Part shown: positions 16,686 to 24,849 of the stretch, piece after piece
How positions within the stretch are numbered: position 1 is the first letter of the stretch
Layout of the letters: the number at the start of each line of letters is the position of its first letter
NCBI GenBank assembly: GCA_029959325.1
Contig: JASCPF010000031.1
Span: 1 to 37,057, forward strand
Origin: Microbacteriaceae bacterium PS02068
GTDB taxonomy: Bacteria; Actinomycetota; Actinomycetes; Actinomycetales; Microbacteriaceae
Direction of reading: 5' to 3'
DNA length: 37,057 nt
Program-made: the position numbers and the translations under genes
Notes under the pieces: generated by a model
Databases searched by the model: none
What the model was told of the DNA's origin: nothing
Seen by the model: only the letters and a program-made list of their open reading frames with translations

Positions 16686-17666
16686 ATGACCGAGAGTCCG
16701 ATCACCGCCGAAACCTTCGCCCGATCGGCCGACGCCGTGATCGCCTCGGTGTCGCGTGTCATCGACGGCAAGCCCGCGGCCGTGCGGGCCGCGCTCGTGT
16801 GCCTGCTCGCCGAAGGACACCTGCTCATCGAGGACGTCCCCGGCGTCGGCAAGACCATGCTGGCGCGCGCGCTCGCGGCATCCGTCGACGCCACTGTACG
16901 ACGCATCCAATTCACGCCCGACCTGCTGCCCGGCGATGTCACCGGCGTCAGCGTCTACAACCCGGTCGACCGCGAGTTCGAGTTCAAGCCGGGCGCGATC
17001 TTCGCCCACATCGTCATCGCCGACGAGATCAACCGGTCATCGCCCAAGACGCAGTCGGCGCTGCTCGAGGCGATGGAAGAGCGCCAGGTGACGGTCGACG
17101 GCACGTCGCACCTGCTCGACGACCCGTTCCTGGTGGTGGCGACCCAGAATCCGCTCGAGATGGAAGGCACGTACGCCCTGCCCGAGGCGCAGCGCGACCG
17201 CTTCATGATGCGGGTCTCGATGGGATATCCGGATGCCGCGAGCGAGGCGCTCATGCTGCGTCAGCGCGACACGGTCAATCCGCTCGACGACCTCGCCCCC
17301 GTCGTCGACGCACACGGGGTGCGGGCGCTGATCGCGTGGGCGCGCAGCGTGCACGTCTCGCCCGCCGTCGAGGAGTACACCGTCGGGCTCTCGCGCGCGA
17401 CGCGCGAGCACCCCGACGTGCGCCTGGGTGCGAGCCCCCGCGCGACGCTCCAGCTCATCCGCGCGGCGAAGGTGTGGGCCGCGCTCGACGGGCGTGAGTT
17501 CGTCATCCCCGACGACGTCGCCACGCTCGTCGAGCCCGTCTTCGCCCACCGCCTCATCCCCGCGCGCGGCTCGGCCGGCACGCGCGGCCGGTCGAGCGCC
17601 GACGCGATCTCGGCGGTCCTCCGGGGCATCGTCGGATCGGTGCGCGTGCCGCTCGCGACGCGCTGA
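16686..17666 (+). CDS. MoxR-family AAA+ ATPase
   Basis: A 326-residue AAA+ protein from ATG 16686. Walker A is VPGVGKT (51-57), Walker B is IVIADEINR (Asp113, Glu114), and FLVVATQNPLEMEGTYALPEAQRDRF contains sensor 1 and the arginine finger region. MoxR ATPases act as chaperones that insert cofactors or activate protein partners, commonly encoded with a DUF58 protein and a transglutaminase-like membrane protein, exactly as here. The start is chosen because the family's first helix follows directly; the open frame upstream is basic and unlike it. Confidence 0.95.
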   Translation: MTESPITAETFARSADAVIASVSRVIDGKPAAVRAALVCLLAEGHLLIEDVPGVGKTMLARALAASVDATVRRIQFTPDLLPGDVTGVSVYNPVDREFEFKPGAIFAHIVIADEINRSSPKTQSALLEAMEERQVTVDGTSHLLDDPFLVVATQNPLEMEGTYALPEAQRDRFMMRVSMGYPDAASEALMLRQRDTVNPLDDLAPVVDAHGVRALIAWARSVHVSPAVEEYTVGLSRATREHPDVRLGASPRATLQLIRAAKVWAALDGREFVIPDDVATLVEPVFAHRLIPARGSAGTRGRSSADAISAVLRGIVGSVRVPLATR

Positions 17667-17676
17667 GGACGACACC

Positions 17677-18921
17677 ATGTCGCGCTGGCCGCTGACCGCC
17701 CGGGGCACGGGTGCCGCCGTGCTCGCGGTCGCGTGTTTCATCGGCGCGCAGACCTTCACGCTGAGCGCGCTGCGGTACGTCGGCGCGCTGCTGACGATCA
17801 TGGTGTTCGCGAGCATCGCGACGCTGTACCTCGTGCGCCGCACCGAGAGGGTCACGCGCTCGTTCGACCCCGACATCGCGGCCGTGGGTGACGACGTGAA
17901 CGTGCGGCTGCGGGTCGAGATCCGTTCGCCGCTGCCGAGCGCGCAGGGACAGTGGAGCGATGCTCTCCCGGCGGGCGTCGAGGGCGACGCAACGGGCGTG
18001 TTCCCGCAGACCGGCGCGGGCATGTCGGCGGGATCCCGCGCCGTGGCACTCGAATACACCGTGCGAGCGCAGCGGCGAGGCATCCGGCAGATCGGTCCGG
18101 TATCGGTCGTCGTCACCGACCCATTCGGCTTCGCGCGGCGCCGCCACAGCATCGGCCGGGCGCTGCCCCTCACGGTGACGGCCGCCATCGTCGCCCTCAG
18201 TCCGCTGGCGGAGCTTCCCGGAGAGGCGGGCGGCAGCATGCACAGCGCGACCGATCAGCTCGGCGAGGGCTCTGACAATCTCGTTCCGCGCCACTACATT
18301 CCGGGCGACTCGATGAGGCGCATCCACTGGCGTGCGAGTGCGCACCGTGACCAGCTGATGGTGCGGCAGGAAGAGCAGGAGACGACGCCCGAGGCGACCG
18401 TCGTGCTCGACCGGGCGCGCGCACGATGGCACGCCGACGCCGACCGGGCACCGGGCACCGATCCCGGTTTCGAGACCGCTGTGTCGGCGTGTGTGTCGGT
18501 GGCTGCCCGGCTCGTGCACGAGGGATACATCGTCACGGTGGTCGAGGCGGACGGCACGGCGGTGACCGATCCGATCGAGGCCGGTGACGCAGCCGGCGTC
18601 GAGCAGCTCGCGATCGACCTCGCGACCGTGACGGCGCGGCGCGAGGGCGCGTTCGAGGGCCTCGTCGCGCGGCTGTCCGGAACGGCCACCGGGCCGCTCG
18701 TGATCATCACCGGCGCGCTGACCGACGCGGATGCCTCGGTGCTCGCGCCCCTCGCACACCACAGCTCACTGCCGATCGTGCTCGCGGTCGCGACACCGGG
18801 GTCGACCCTCGCACCGGCGGCGGAGTCGGGGTGGCGCACCGCGCAGATCGCGCCGTCGTCAGACCTGGCCGCCGCCTGGCGCACGGTCGCCGATCGGGGG
18901 GCTCGTCGTGTCCGCCTCTGA
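17677..18921 (+). CDS. DUF58 domain-containing membrane protein
   Basis: A 414-residue protein starting at ATG 17677, 10 bp after the MoxR stop. Two hydrophobic helices fill about residues 10-53. The DUF58 signature RHYIPGDSMRRIHWRASA lies near 205-222, followed by a von Willebrand A-like fold. Family members are membrane-anchored partners of MoxR ATPases; their biochemical role is not settled. It overlaps the next gene by 14 bp, so the three genes form one transcript. Confidence 0.93.
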   Translation: MSRWPLTARGTGAAVLAVACFIGAQTFTLSALRYVGALLTIMVFASIATLYLVRRTERVTRSFDPDIAAVGDDVNVRLRVEIRSPLPSAQGQWSDALPAGVEGDATGVFPQTGAGMSAGSRAVALEYTVRAQRRGIRQIGPVSVVVTDPFGFARRRHSIGRALPLTVTAAIVALSPLAELPGEAGGSMHSATDQLGEGSDNLVPRHYIPGDSMRRIHWRASAHRDQLMVRQEEQETTPEATVVLDRARARWHADADRAPGTDPGFETAVSACVSVAARLVHEGYIVTVVEADGTAVTDPIEAGDAAGVEQLAIDLATVTARREGAFEGLVARLSGTATGPLVIITGALTDADASVLAPLAHHSSLPIVLAVATPGSTLAPAAESGWRTAQIAPSSDLAAAWRTVADRGARRVRL

Positions 18922-21181
18922 GTCGCGCCGCCCTCCCCGCCCGGCCCGCCCGGGCCGCCCTCGCGGCGAGGTGCGTCTGACGATCGCGCTCTGGCTCGCA
19001 CTCATGGCGACGATGCCGCCGCTGCTCGGTGTGGTGCAAGGCGGCAGCTGGCTTCCCGGCGTCGCCGCGCTGTCTGCCGCGACGCTCGCACTGGGCTTCG
19101 TGCTGCGCCGTCGGCAGGTGCCGGCGGTCGGCGTCACTCTGGCCGAACTGGGCCTGTGGGTCTTCGCGGTGACCGCCCTGTTCTTCGCCGGATCGGCCTT
19201 TCTCGGGTTCATCCCGACGGGCGCCGTCCTCGCCGCCGTTCCCGACACCATCGAGACCGCGTCGCGGGAGATCCTCGTGGGGATCGCGCCGATCGCGGCG
19301 ACGCCCGCGCTCGCGTTCGTCATCGTCGCGTCGGTGGGCCTGCTGATCGTCGCGCTCGACCATGTCGTGCTCACGGCGCGCATGCCGCTTCTCGCCGCAT
19401 GCGCGCTCGTCATGGTGTGGCTCATCCCGTCGATCGCGGTCCCGTCGGGCATCGACGTCATCGCGTTCGTGGTGCTGGCGATCGCACTGCTGTATCTCAT
19501 CCGCGCCGAGACACGCACGCGAGAGGCGCAGAGCTCACCGTCGCGTTCGGCCGGCGTCACCGCCGTCGCGACCGCGATCGGCGCCGTGGCGATCGTCGGG
19601 GCATTGGTGGTCGCACCCGCGCTGCCGGAGCCGACGGTCGCCGCGGGCGGCACCGGCCTCACCGCGCGGATCGACCCCTCGCTCGACCTCGGCAACGACC
19701 TCCGGCGTCGTGACGACATCACCGTGCTGACGATGCACAGCGACGCGCCGATTCTGCCGAACCTGCGCGTGGCGACCCTGTCGGTGTTCGACGGCGACGT
19801 CTGGCGCACCGACCGCATGCGCTCGCAGCCGCTCGCAGATCAGCCGCTCGAACCCGTGGTCGCCGCCGACGGCGTGCGCATCGTGGAGTATCGCACGACC
19901 GTGAAGGTGGCCCAGTTGGCCTCGGCCTACCTGCCCATCCCCTACCCTGCGGTCGAGATCGACGGGTTGACCGGCGACTGGCGGTCGGTGCCCTACAGCC
20001 GCACGATCCTGACGGCGAACGGCACAGCGCAGGGTCAGGACTACGAGGTCGTCTCGCACGTGCCGCGTCCGACGCTCGAGCAGATCCGCGCGTCGCGCGC
20101 GACGGTGCAGGAAGATCGCGCCGACCTCTACTCGGTGCCTGACAACACACCGACGATCGTCCGCGAGCGCGCAGCGGAGGTCACGGCCGAGGCGACGACC
20201 GACTACGACAAGCTCATCGCCCTGCAGTCGTGGTTCCGCGGCCCGGAGTTCACCTACTCGCTGACAGCTCCGGTCGAAGACGGGTTCGATGACGCCGGCG
20301 TTGTCGCGGTCGCGTCGTTCCTGCAGCAGAAGGAGGGCTACTGCATCCACTTCGCGGGCGCCTTCGCCCTGATGGCGCGCACGCTCGACATGCCCTCGCG
20401 CATCGTCGTCGGCTTCCTTCCCGGTGGCTACACGGGCGATTCCGTCGACGGCCAGCGTGTCGCCCAGGTCACCACCGGTCAGCTGCACGCCTGGCCCGAG
20501 GTGTACTTCGAGGGCATCGGCTGGGTCGCATTCGAGCCGACCAAGAGCCTCGGCACCGCGACGAGCTTCGCGAGCGGCTCGTCGACGGTCGACGACAGCG
20601 GCCGGGATGTCTCGACGCCGACGGCCACACCGACGCCGACGACCAGCGCCACCCCGGGCGCCGGGCGCAGTGACCTCCCCGAAGACACCCTCGGCCAGGC
20701 ATCCGGCACCGGCTCGTCGGCGTTCGATGCCCGACCCCTCTTGACGATGCTGACGATCGTCCTCCTGCTCGCCCTGGCGCCCGGCATCGTCGGAGGGCTG
20801 CGACGCCTGCTGCTGCGGCGACGCGGCACGATCGGCGCGGCATGGCGACTGGTGCAGGACACCGCGATCGACCTCGGCATCGCGGTGCCGGCGTCGGATT
20901 CGCCGCGCGCGTTCGCGGCGCGGCTCTCCGCTCAGGCGGCTGTCGAGCCGGCCGCGCTCTCGCGCCTGGTCGCCGCGGTCGAACGCGCGAACTTCGCCCC
21001 GCCCGGCGACGCGAGCGTGGACGCCGCGCGCACTCCCCAGGCGATGGCGGATGCCGAGGCGCTGCGCCGCGCGATGCTCGCCGCGCTGGGCCCGGCCGAC
21101 CGTGCCCGAGCGCTCGCGCTGCCGCGGTCGCTGCTCATCCGCCCGGGCACCTCGACCGGCGACCGCGACGCCATGGCGTGA
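18908..21181 (+). CDS. Transglutaminase-like (TgpA-type) membrane protein
   Basis: A 757-residue protein from GTG 18908. Six or so hydrophobic helices lie in residues 23-245, then a large extracytoplasmic part with the transglutaminase core: Cys479 in KEGYCIHFAG, His527 in QLHAWPEVYF and an acidic residue in AFEPT (Glu543). A Thr/Pro-rich linker (near 565-590) leads to a last helix near 610-630 and a cytoplasmic DUF4129-like tail. This order is typical of TgpA. The family role is probably cell-envelope protein crosslinking or proteolysis. The catalytic residues are present, so activity is likely. The GTG overlaps the DUF58 gene. Confidence 0.93.
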   Translation: MSASESRRPPRPARPGRPRGEVRLTIALWLALMATMPPLLGVVQGGSWLPGVAALSAATLALGFVLRRRQVPAVGVTLAELGLWVFAVTALFFAGSAFLGFIPTGAVLAAVPDTIETASREILVGIAPIAATPALAFVIVASVGLLIVALDHVVLTARMPLLAACALVMVWLIPSIAVPSGIDVIAFVVLAIALLYLIRAETRTREAQSSPSRSAGVTAVATAIGAVAIVGALVVAPALPEPTVAAGGTGLTARIDPSLDLGNDLRRRDDITVLTMHSDAPILPNLRVATLSVFDGDVWRTDRMRSQPLADQPLEPVVAADGVRIVEYRTTVKVAQLASAYLPIPYPAVEIDGLTGDWRSVPYSRTILTANGTAQGQDYEVVSHVPRPTLEQIRASRATVQEDRADLYSVPDNTPTIVRERAAEVTAEATTDYDKLIALQSWFRGPEFTYSLTAPVEDGFDDAGVVAVASFLQQKEGYCIHFAGAFALMARTLDMPSRIVVGFLPGGYTGDSVDGQRVAQVTTGQLHAWPEVYFEGIGWVAFEPTKSLGTATSFASGSSTVDDSGRDVSTPTATPTPTTSATPGAGRSDLPEDTLGQASGTGSSAFDARPLLTMLTIVLLLALAPGIVGGLRRLLLRRRGTIGAAWRLVQDTAIDLGIAVPASDSPRAFAARLSAQAAVEPAALSRLVAAVERANFAPPGDASVDAARTPQAMADAEALRRAMLAALGPADRARALALPRSLLIRPGTSTGDRDAMA

Positions 21182-21286
21182 CGACGGTCTCGTAGCCGCC
21201 ACCACGGCGTGACGACGCTCCCGTAGCCGTAGCCGCCATCGCGCAGCCGCCGCCGCGCGTCCGCCGCACGACGGCCACCGCACCTC

Positions 21287-21347
21287 CGCGAAACCGCTCG
21301 TGTGCACCGTTTCGCACGCGAAAGCGGTGCACACGAGCGGTTTCGCG
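21287..21347. repeat. Long perfect palindrome, 23-bp arms
   Basis: Arms 21287-21309 and 21325-21347 are exact reverse complements, with a 15-nt centre that itself pairs TTTCG with CGAAA. It stands alone between the transglutaminase-like gene and tRNA-Ser, and no T-run follows on either strand. It could end transcription of both convergent units or be an extragenic palindromic element. Confidence 0.85.
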
Positions 21348-21421
21348 TGTCGATCTCGTCGCTGCGGCGTCAGAACGACGAAAAGCGCCGCTCCCGGACA
21401 AACCGGGGCGACGCTCTTTCG

Positions 21422-21513
21422 TGGCGGAAGTGACAGGATTTGAACCTGCGAGGCGAGTTACCCCGCCTACATGGATTCCAGCCATGCTCCTTAGGCCGCT
21501 CGGACACACTTCC
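21422..21513 (-). tRNA. tRNA-Ser (anticodon GGA)
   Basis: The minus strand begins GGAAGTG and ends CACTTCC, pairing as the 7-bp acceptor stem, then discriminator G (21425) and an encoded CCA (21424-21422). The anticodon stem CATGG/CCATG encloses loop CTGGAAT, so the anticodon is GGA. The long variable arm (GGCGGGGTAACTCGCC) is typical of class II serine tRNAs, and GGTTCAAATCC is the T arm. Confidence 0.97.
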
Positions 21514-21521
21514 AAGGGGAG

Positions 21522-21527
21522 ATCCTA
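21522..21527 (-). promoter_or_regulatory. -10 box for tRNA-Ser
   Basis: TAGGAT lies 8 nt before the mature tRNA 5' end, so the primary transcript would start almost at the mature end. Confidence 0.5.
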
Positions 21528-21563
21528 TCATCGGCGGCTCGGCGGCCCCGACTCCCCCGGGGC

Positions 21564-22256
21564 TCAGTCCGGCAGGGCGATCTCGCGCGAGGCATCCCAC
21601 GGTTCGGTCCAGCCGAGGCGTTCGAAGAGCGCGTCGAGCAGGATGCCGGTGAACCCCCAGATCAGGTGCCCCGAGACTTCGAACGCCGGGCCACGCCACT
21701 CCTGGCCGTCCCGGCGGATCACCGTCACGCCACGACTGCGCGGGTCGAGCAGGTCGGCGACCGGGGCCCGGAACACCGCGGCCGACTCGGCGACGTCGAC
21801 CACGCGCACCGGCGACGGATGCCGCCACCACCCGAGCACAGGCGTGACCAGGTGCCCGGAATACTCCAGCGGCACGGCCGGCAGCGCGCCGAGCACTTCG
21901 ACGCCCGACGGGTCGAGCCCGGTTTCTTCCTCGGCCTCGCGCAGGGCCGCCGCGATGGGCCCGTCGTCGCCCGGATCGAGCCGCCCACCGGGGAAGGCGA
22001 CCTGGCCCGGATGCGCCCGCAGCGTCGTCGCCCGGGCGAGCAGCAGCACATCGAGGTCGCGCGACACTGCGGCATCCTGCGCCTCTCGCGCCGCAGAGCG
22101 AGCGGGAACGCCGTCGAGCACCCCGAAGAGAATCAGCACGGCGGCGGCGCGCGGCGATGCTCCCGTCGGCAGGTCGCGCAGGCGCTCGTCCCACGGCGCG
22201 CCCGAGGCTGCGAGGTCGGCCAGTTCGGCCCGAGCGGCGAGTGCGGCCCCGCTCAC
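21564..22256 (-). CDS. Nudix hydrolase, probable CoA pyrophosphatase (NudL-like)
   Basis: A 230-residue protein from GTG 22256, which overlaps the upstream stop as GTGA. The Nudix box is visible as GGRLDPGDDGPIAAALREAE followed by EETGL, with the metal-binding REAEEE. The preceding VAFPGGRLDPGD block is the form found in CoA diphosphatases, which hydrolyse CoA to 4'-phosphopantetheine and 3',5'-ADP. The end HLIWGFTGILLDALFERLG is also typical. The substrate is a family-level inference. Confidence 0.9.
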   Translation of the reverse strand: MSGAALAARAELADLAASGAPWDERLRDLPTGASPRAAAVLILFGVLDGVPARSAAREAQDAAVSRDLDVLLLARATTLRAHPGQVAFPGGRLDPGDDGPIAAALREAEEETGLDPSGVEVLGALPAVPLEYSGHLVTPVLGWWRHPSPVRVVDVAESAAVFRAPVADLLDPRSRGVTVIRRDGQEWRGPAFEVSGHLIWGFTGILLDALFERLGWTEPWDASREIALPD

Positions 22257-22723
22257 GGGGTGGTGATGAGCTCGCCCGAGGCGAACGGGAACGGGTACAC
22301 GACCGAAATCGGGCCAGACGGGTCGGGGACGGGGATGAGCGCGAACCACACCAACCCGATGATCACCGAGCCGATCGTGACCGCCACGATGATCGCCGCC
22401 GCCCGGTCGAGGATGCGCACAGCGTCTGTCTCGACGACCGCGGTGCGCAGCACCCGCCTGAGCGCGAACAGCACGATCGCGATGACGGCGATGGCCACGA
22501 GCGGGCTCGGCGCGAGGCGGAGCTCGACGCAGCGGTTCACAAAACTCGCGTCGACGGCGGCCGAGGCATCCGCGCAGGTGCCCTTCTGCCCCCGGGTGAA
22601 CGTCGAGTAGACGACCCACGCGACGACCGCCACAATCAGCAGATTGCGGATCCTGGCTACGATCATCGCGCCCGGAAGCGCGCTCACCTCGTGCGCGAGC
22701 ACCGGCACGGCGTTCTGCGACAT
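22253..22723 (-). CDS. Small integral membrane protein, function unknown
   Basis: A 156-residue protein from ATG 22723 with a strong AGGAGG Shine-Dalgarno. Three hydrophobic helices lie near residues 24-40, 72-92 and 108-132. Two cysteines lie in the extracytoplasmic-looking loop between helices 1 and 2 (KGTCADAS and NRCVEL) and could form a disulfide. I do not recognise the family. Its stop overlaps the Nudix start, so the two are translationally coupled. Confidence 0.75.
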   Translation of the reverse strand: MSQNAVPVLAHEVSALPGAMIVARIRNLLIVAVVAWVVYSTFTRGQKGTCADASAAVDASFVNRCVELRLAPSPLVAIAVIAIVLFALRRVLRTAVVETDAVRILDRAAAIIVAVTIGSVIIGLVWFALIPVPDPSGPISVVYPFPFASGELITTP

Positions 22724-22786
22724 GGAGCCTCCTCGGTGGACCCTCTTCACAATCCCCGTCGCCGGTGGTCGTGTCAAGCCGATGGC

Positions 22787-22800
22787 TAGGCTGGATGCCC
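22787..22800 (+). promoter_or_regulatory. Leaderless promoter -10 box for the ATP-grasp gene
   Basis: TAGGCT (22787-22792) with 8 nt to GTG 22801. ATG 22795 is only 2 nt from the box and would lie upstream of the transcript start. Confidence 0.5.
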
Positions 22801-23703
22801 GTGACCTCCGATTCCCCGCGCGCTGCGCGCATCGGCATCGTCGTGACCGACATCTACGCCGAGGCCGATCCCGACTACGACACGCCCCTGCTGCTCGATG
22901 CGCTGCGCGCGAGCGGTGCCGACGCCGAACGGGTCGTGTGGCACGACGCGTCGAGCGACCTGGCATCCTTCGATCTGCTCGTGATCCGCTCACCGTGGGA
23001 CTACCCCGATCGCCTCGACGAGTTCCTCGCCTGGCTCGACCGGGCCGAGGCCGCGACGCGCGTCGTCAACGCGCCCTCGACCGTGCGCTGGAATCTCGAC
23101 AAGCGCTACCTCGGCGAGCTGGAACGCGTCGGCATCCGCGTCGTGCCGACGGCCTACGCGACGACGGATGAGACCGCCGCGGCTGCTCTCGCCGCGCACG
23201 ATCGGGTGGTCGTCAAGCCCGCGATGTCGGCCGGGTCGCGCGACACGGGGCTGTTCGAGGCATCCGACCCTCGCGCTCTCGCGCTCGCCGACCGCATCAT
23301 CGCCGGCGGCGGCGTCGCGATGATCCAGCCCGAGGTCGCCGAGCTCTCGGAGGGGCACGAGAAGGCGCTCTACGCGATCGACGGCGTTTTCACGCACGCG
23401 ATCGCGAAGGGGGCGCTGCTCGAGACGGGCGGCGGCCTGCGCGGCGGCGTGTATGTCGAGAACCCGGTGCTGGTCGAGGTGACGGATGCCGAGCGCGCCT
23501 TCGCCGCTGACGTGCTGCGCGCCGTGCACGCGGTCACCGGCGATGCCGCCCCGCTCTACGCGCGCATCGACACCGTCGACTCGGCGAAGTTCGGGCTGTG
23601 CCTGCTCGAGGTCGAACTCGTCGAGCCGGCGCTCAACCTGCACGTCGCACCGTACGTGACGGATGCCACGGCCGCCGCGATCCTGCGCGCTGCGCTCGCC
23701 TGA
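22801..23703 (+). CDS. ATP-grasp domain protein (RimK/glutathione synthetase-like)
   Basis: A 300-residue protein with an N-terminal preATP-grasp domain (FDLLVIRSPWDYPDRLDEF near 56-74), then WNLDKRYLGEL, VVVKPAMSAGSRDTG (the ATP-binding lysine strand), MIQPEVAELSEGHEKALYAI and a metal-binding end with ARIDTVDS and LLEVELVEPALN. Such proteins ligate a carboxylate to an amine via an acyl phosphate; members are often annotated as cycloserine-biosynthesis-like or unknown. The substrate is unknown and no pathway genes sit beside it. GTG 22801 is chosen from the -10 box spacing. Confidence 0.85.
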   Translation: MTSDSPRAARIGIVVTDIYAEADPDYDTPLLLDALRASGADAERVVWHDASSDLASFDLLVIRSPWDYPDRLDEFLAWLDRAEAATRVVNAPSTVRWNLDKRYLGELERVGIRVVPTAYATTDETAAAALAAHDRVVVKPAMSAGSRDTGLFEASDPRALALADRIIAGGGVAMIQPEVAELSEGHEKALYAIDGVFTHAIAKGALLETGGGLRGGVYVENPVLVEVTDAERAFAADVLRAVHAVTGDAAPLYARIDTVDSAKFGLCLLEVELVEPALNLHVAPYVTDATAAAILRAALA

Positions 23704-23785
23704 CGCGGGTGGTGGGTGGGGCGCGCCGCGCACGTTGCGCTTCACCTGGGCGCCGCGCACGTGCTGCGCGCCGCGCGCGACGCGC

Positions 23786-23925
23786 CCGCGAAGTTGGCGC
23801 AATGCGCGGGTACGCAGGGGGCGAAGCCGCGCGTCGCGACCACTTCATTTGGGCCCTGCCCGCGAAGTTGGCGCAACACGCGGGTACCCACGGATCGATA
23901 CCGCGCGTCGCGCCAACTTCGTGCA
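23786..23925. repeat. Two tandem copies of a palindromic intergenic element
   Basis: Copy 1 is about 23786-23846 and copy 2 about 23859-23925. Each starts CCGCGAAGTTGGCGCAA, has CGCGGGTAC inside and ends with the inverse arm. In copy 2 the arms CGAAGTTGGCGC and GCGCCAACTTCG are a perfect 12-bp inverted pair about 35 nt apart; in copy 1 the second arm has two mismatches. It fills most of the gap between the convergent ATP-grasp and SDR genes; no gene is seen there. Confidence 0.8.
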
Positions 23926-23964
23926 GACGCGACGCTGCAGAGGATGCCAGCGCGCCGCGCGCCG

Positions 23965-24792
23965 TCAGCCCGCGAGCCCCACCATCGCCGCGCTCTCTTT
24001 CCACAGCCGCTGCGCGAGCAGCGGGTCGGCGGCGAGCGCGCTCGTCGCGGCCGGCTTGTTGTTCGCGTGGTACTGACCGCTCTGCCAGTCGAGGCCGGGC
24101 GTGCCCGCAGCGAGCCAGGCGAGGCGCGATCCGCCGACCTCGACGCTCGTGAGCAGGCGGGATGCCAGCGGGTTGGTGTACATCCAGCGCCAGGCGCCGG
24201 TCGAGGTCGACGCGAAGCTCGAGGCGATGGCGCCCGGGTGGAAGGCTGCCGCCGAGATGCCGTCGCCGCCGTAGCGCCGGGCCAGCTCTTTCGTGAACAG
24301 GATGTTCTCGAGCTTCGCGTTGCCGTAGGCGGCACTCGCGGAGTATCGGCGCTCGCCCTGCAGATCGTCGATGTCGAAGCGCGAGAAGCGCTGCGCCGCG
24401 AGGCTCGAGGTCTGCACGATGGATGCCTCACTCTCGATCAACCGGTCGATGAGGAGGTTCGTGAGCAGGAACCCGGCGAGGTGATTCACCTGGAAGGTCA
24501 GCTCGAATCCGTCGCGGGTGAGCGTGCGATCGCCGAAGATACCGCCCGCGTTGTTCGCGAGCACGTCGATGCGCGGGTAGGCCTCGCGAAGGGTGGCGGC
24601 GAGCGTGCGCACCTGATCGAGCTCGGCGAAGTCGGCCACGTGCCAGTCGGCACCGAGCTCGCGGCCGACGGCCTCGGTCTTCGCCGGGTTGCGGCCGACG
24701 ATCACGACCCGCTCCCCCGCCGCATGCAGCTGCCGAGCCGCCGCCGCACCGATGCCGTCGCTCGCTCCGGTGATGATGATGGTTCGGGTCAT
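23965..24792 (-). CDS. SDR-family NAD(P)-dependent oxidoreductase
   Basis: A 275-residue short-chain dehydrogenase, close in length to the retinol-dehydrogenase/WW-domain oxidoreductase-like group. The cofactor motif TGASDGIG is at residues 9-16, NNAG near 89-92, the catalytic serine in VQTSSLA and the catalytic pair in YGNAK. FHPGAIASSF follows as usual. Arg39 in VGRNPAK after the second strand suggests NADP. The substrate is unknown. ATG 24792 is supported by TAGTCT 6 nt upstream. It is divergent from the reductase gene over only 57 bp. Confidence 0.93.
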   Translation of the reverse strand: MTRTIIITGASDGIGAAAARQLHAAGERVVIVGRNPAKTEAVGRELGADWHVADFAELDQVRTLAATLREAYPRIDVLANNAGGIFGDRTLTRDGFELTFQVNHLAGFLLTNLLIDRLIESEASIVQTSSLAAQRFSRFDIDDLQGERRYSASAAYGNAKLENILFTKELARRYGGDGISAAAFHPGAIASSFASTSTGAWRWMYTNPLASRLLTSVEVGGSRLAWLAAGTPGLDWQSGQYHANNKPAATSALAADPLLAQRLWKESAAMVGLAG

Positions 24793-24849
24793 CCGGCGAG
24801 ACTACCCGTCTCGACCCGCGACGATGCTGAGCGCGGTTACGGTGGAATC
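24793..24849. promoter_or_regulatory. Compact divergent pair of leaderless promoters
   Basis: Minus-strand TAGTCT (24804-24799) lies 6 nt before the SDR ATG. Plus-strand TACGGT (24838-24843) lies 6 nt before the GTG of the siderophore-interacting protein. All control signals of both genes must fit in 57 bp. Confidence 0.6.

Noticed and set aside
16360..16689. A 109-codon frame across repeat cluster B and the SRP RNA
   Set aside because: It translates the repeats and the structured RNA; no start signal and no family.
21135..22194. Open frames reading through the tRNA-Ser gene
   Set aside because: The peptide S-G-L-R...G-S-N-P-V is the well-known false translation of a serine tRNA.
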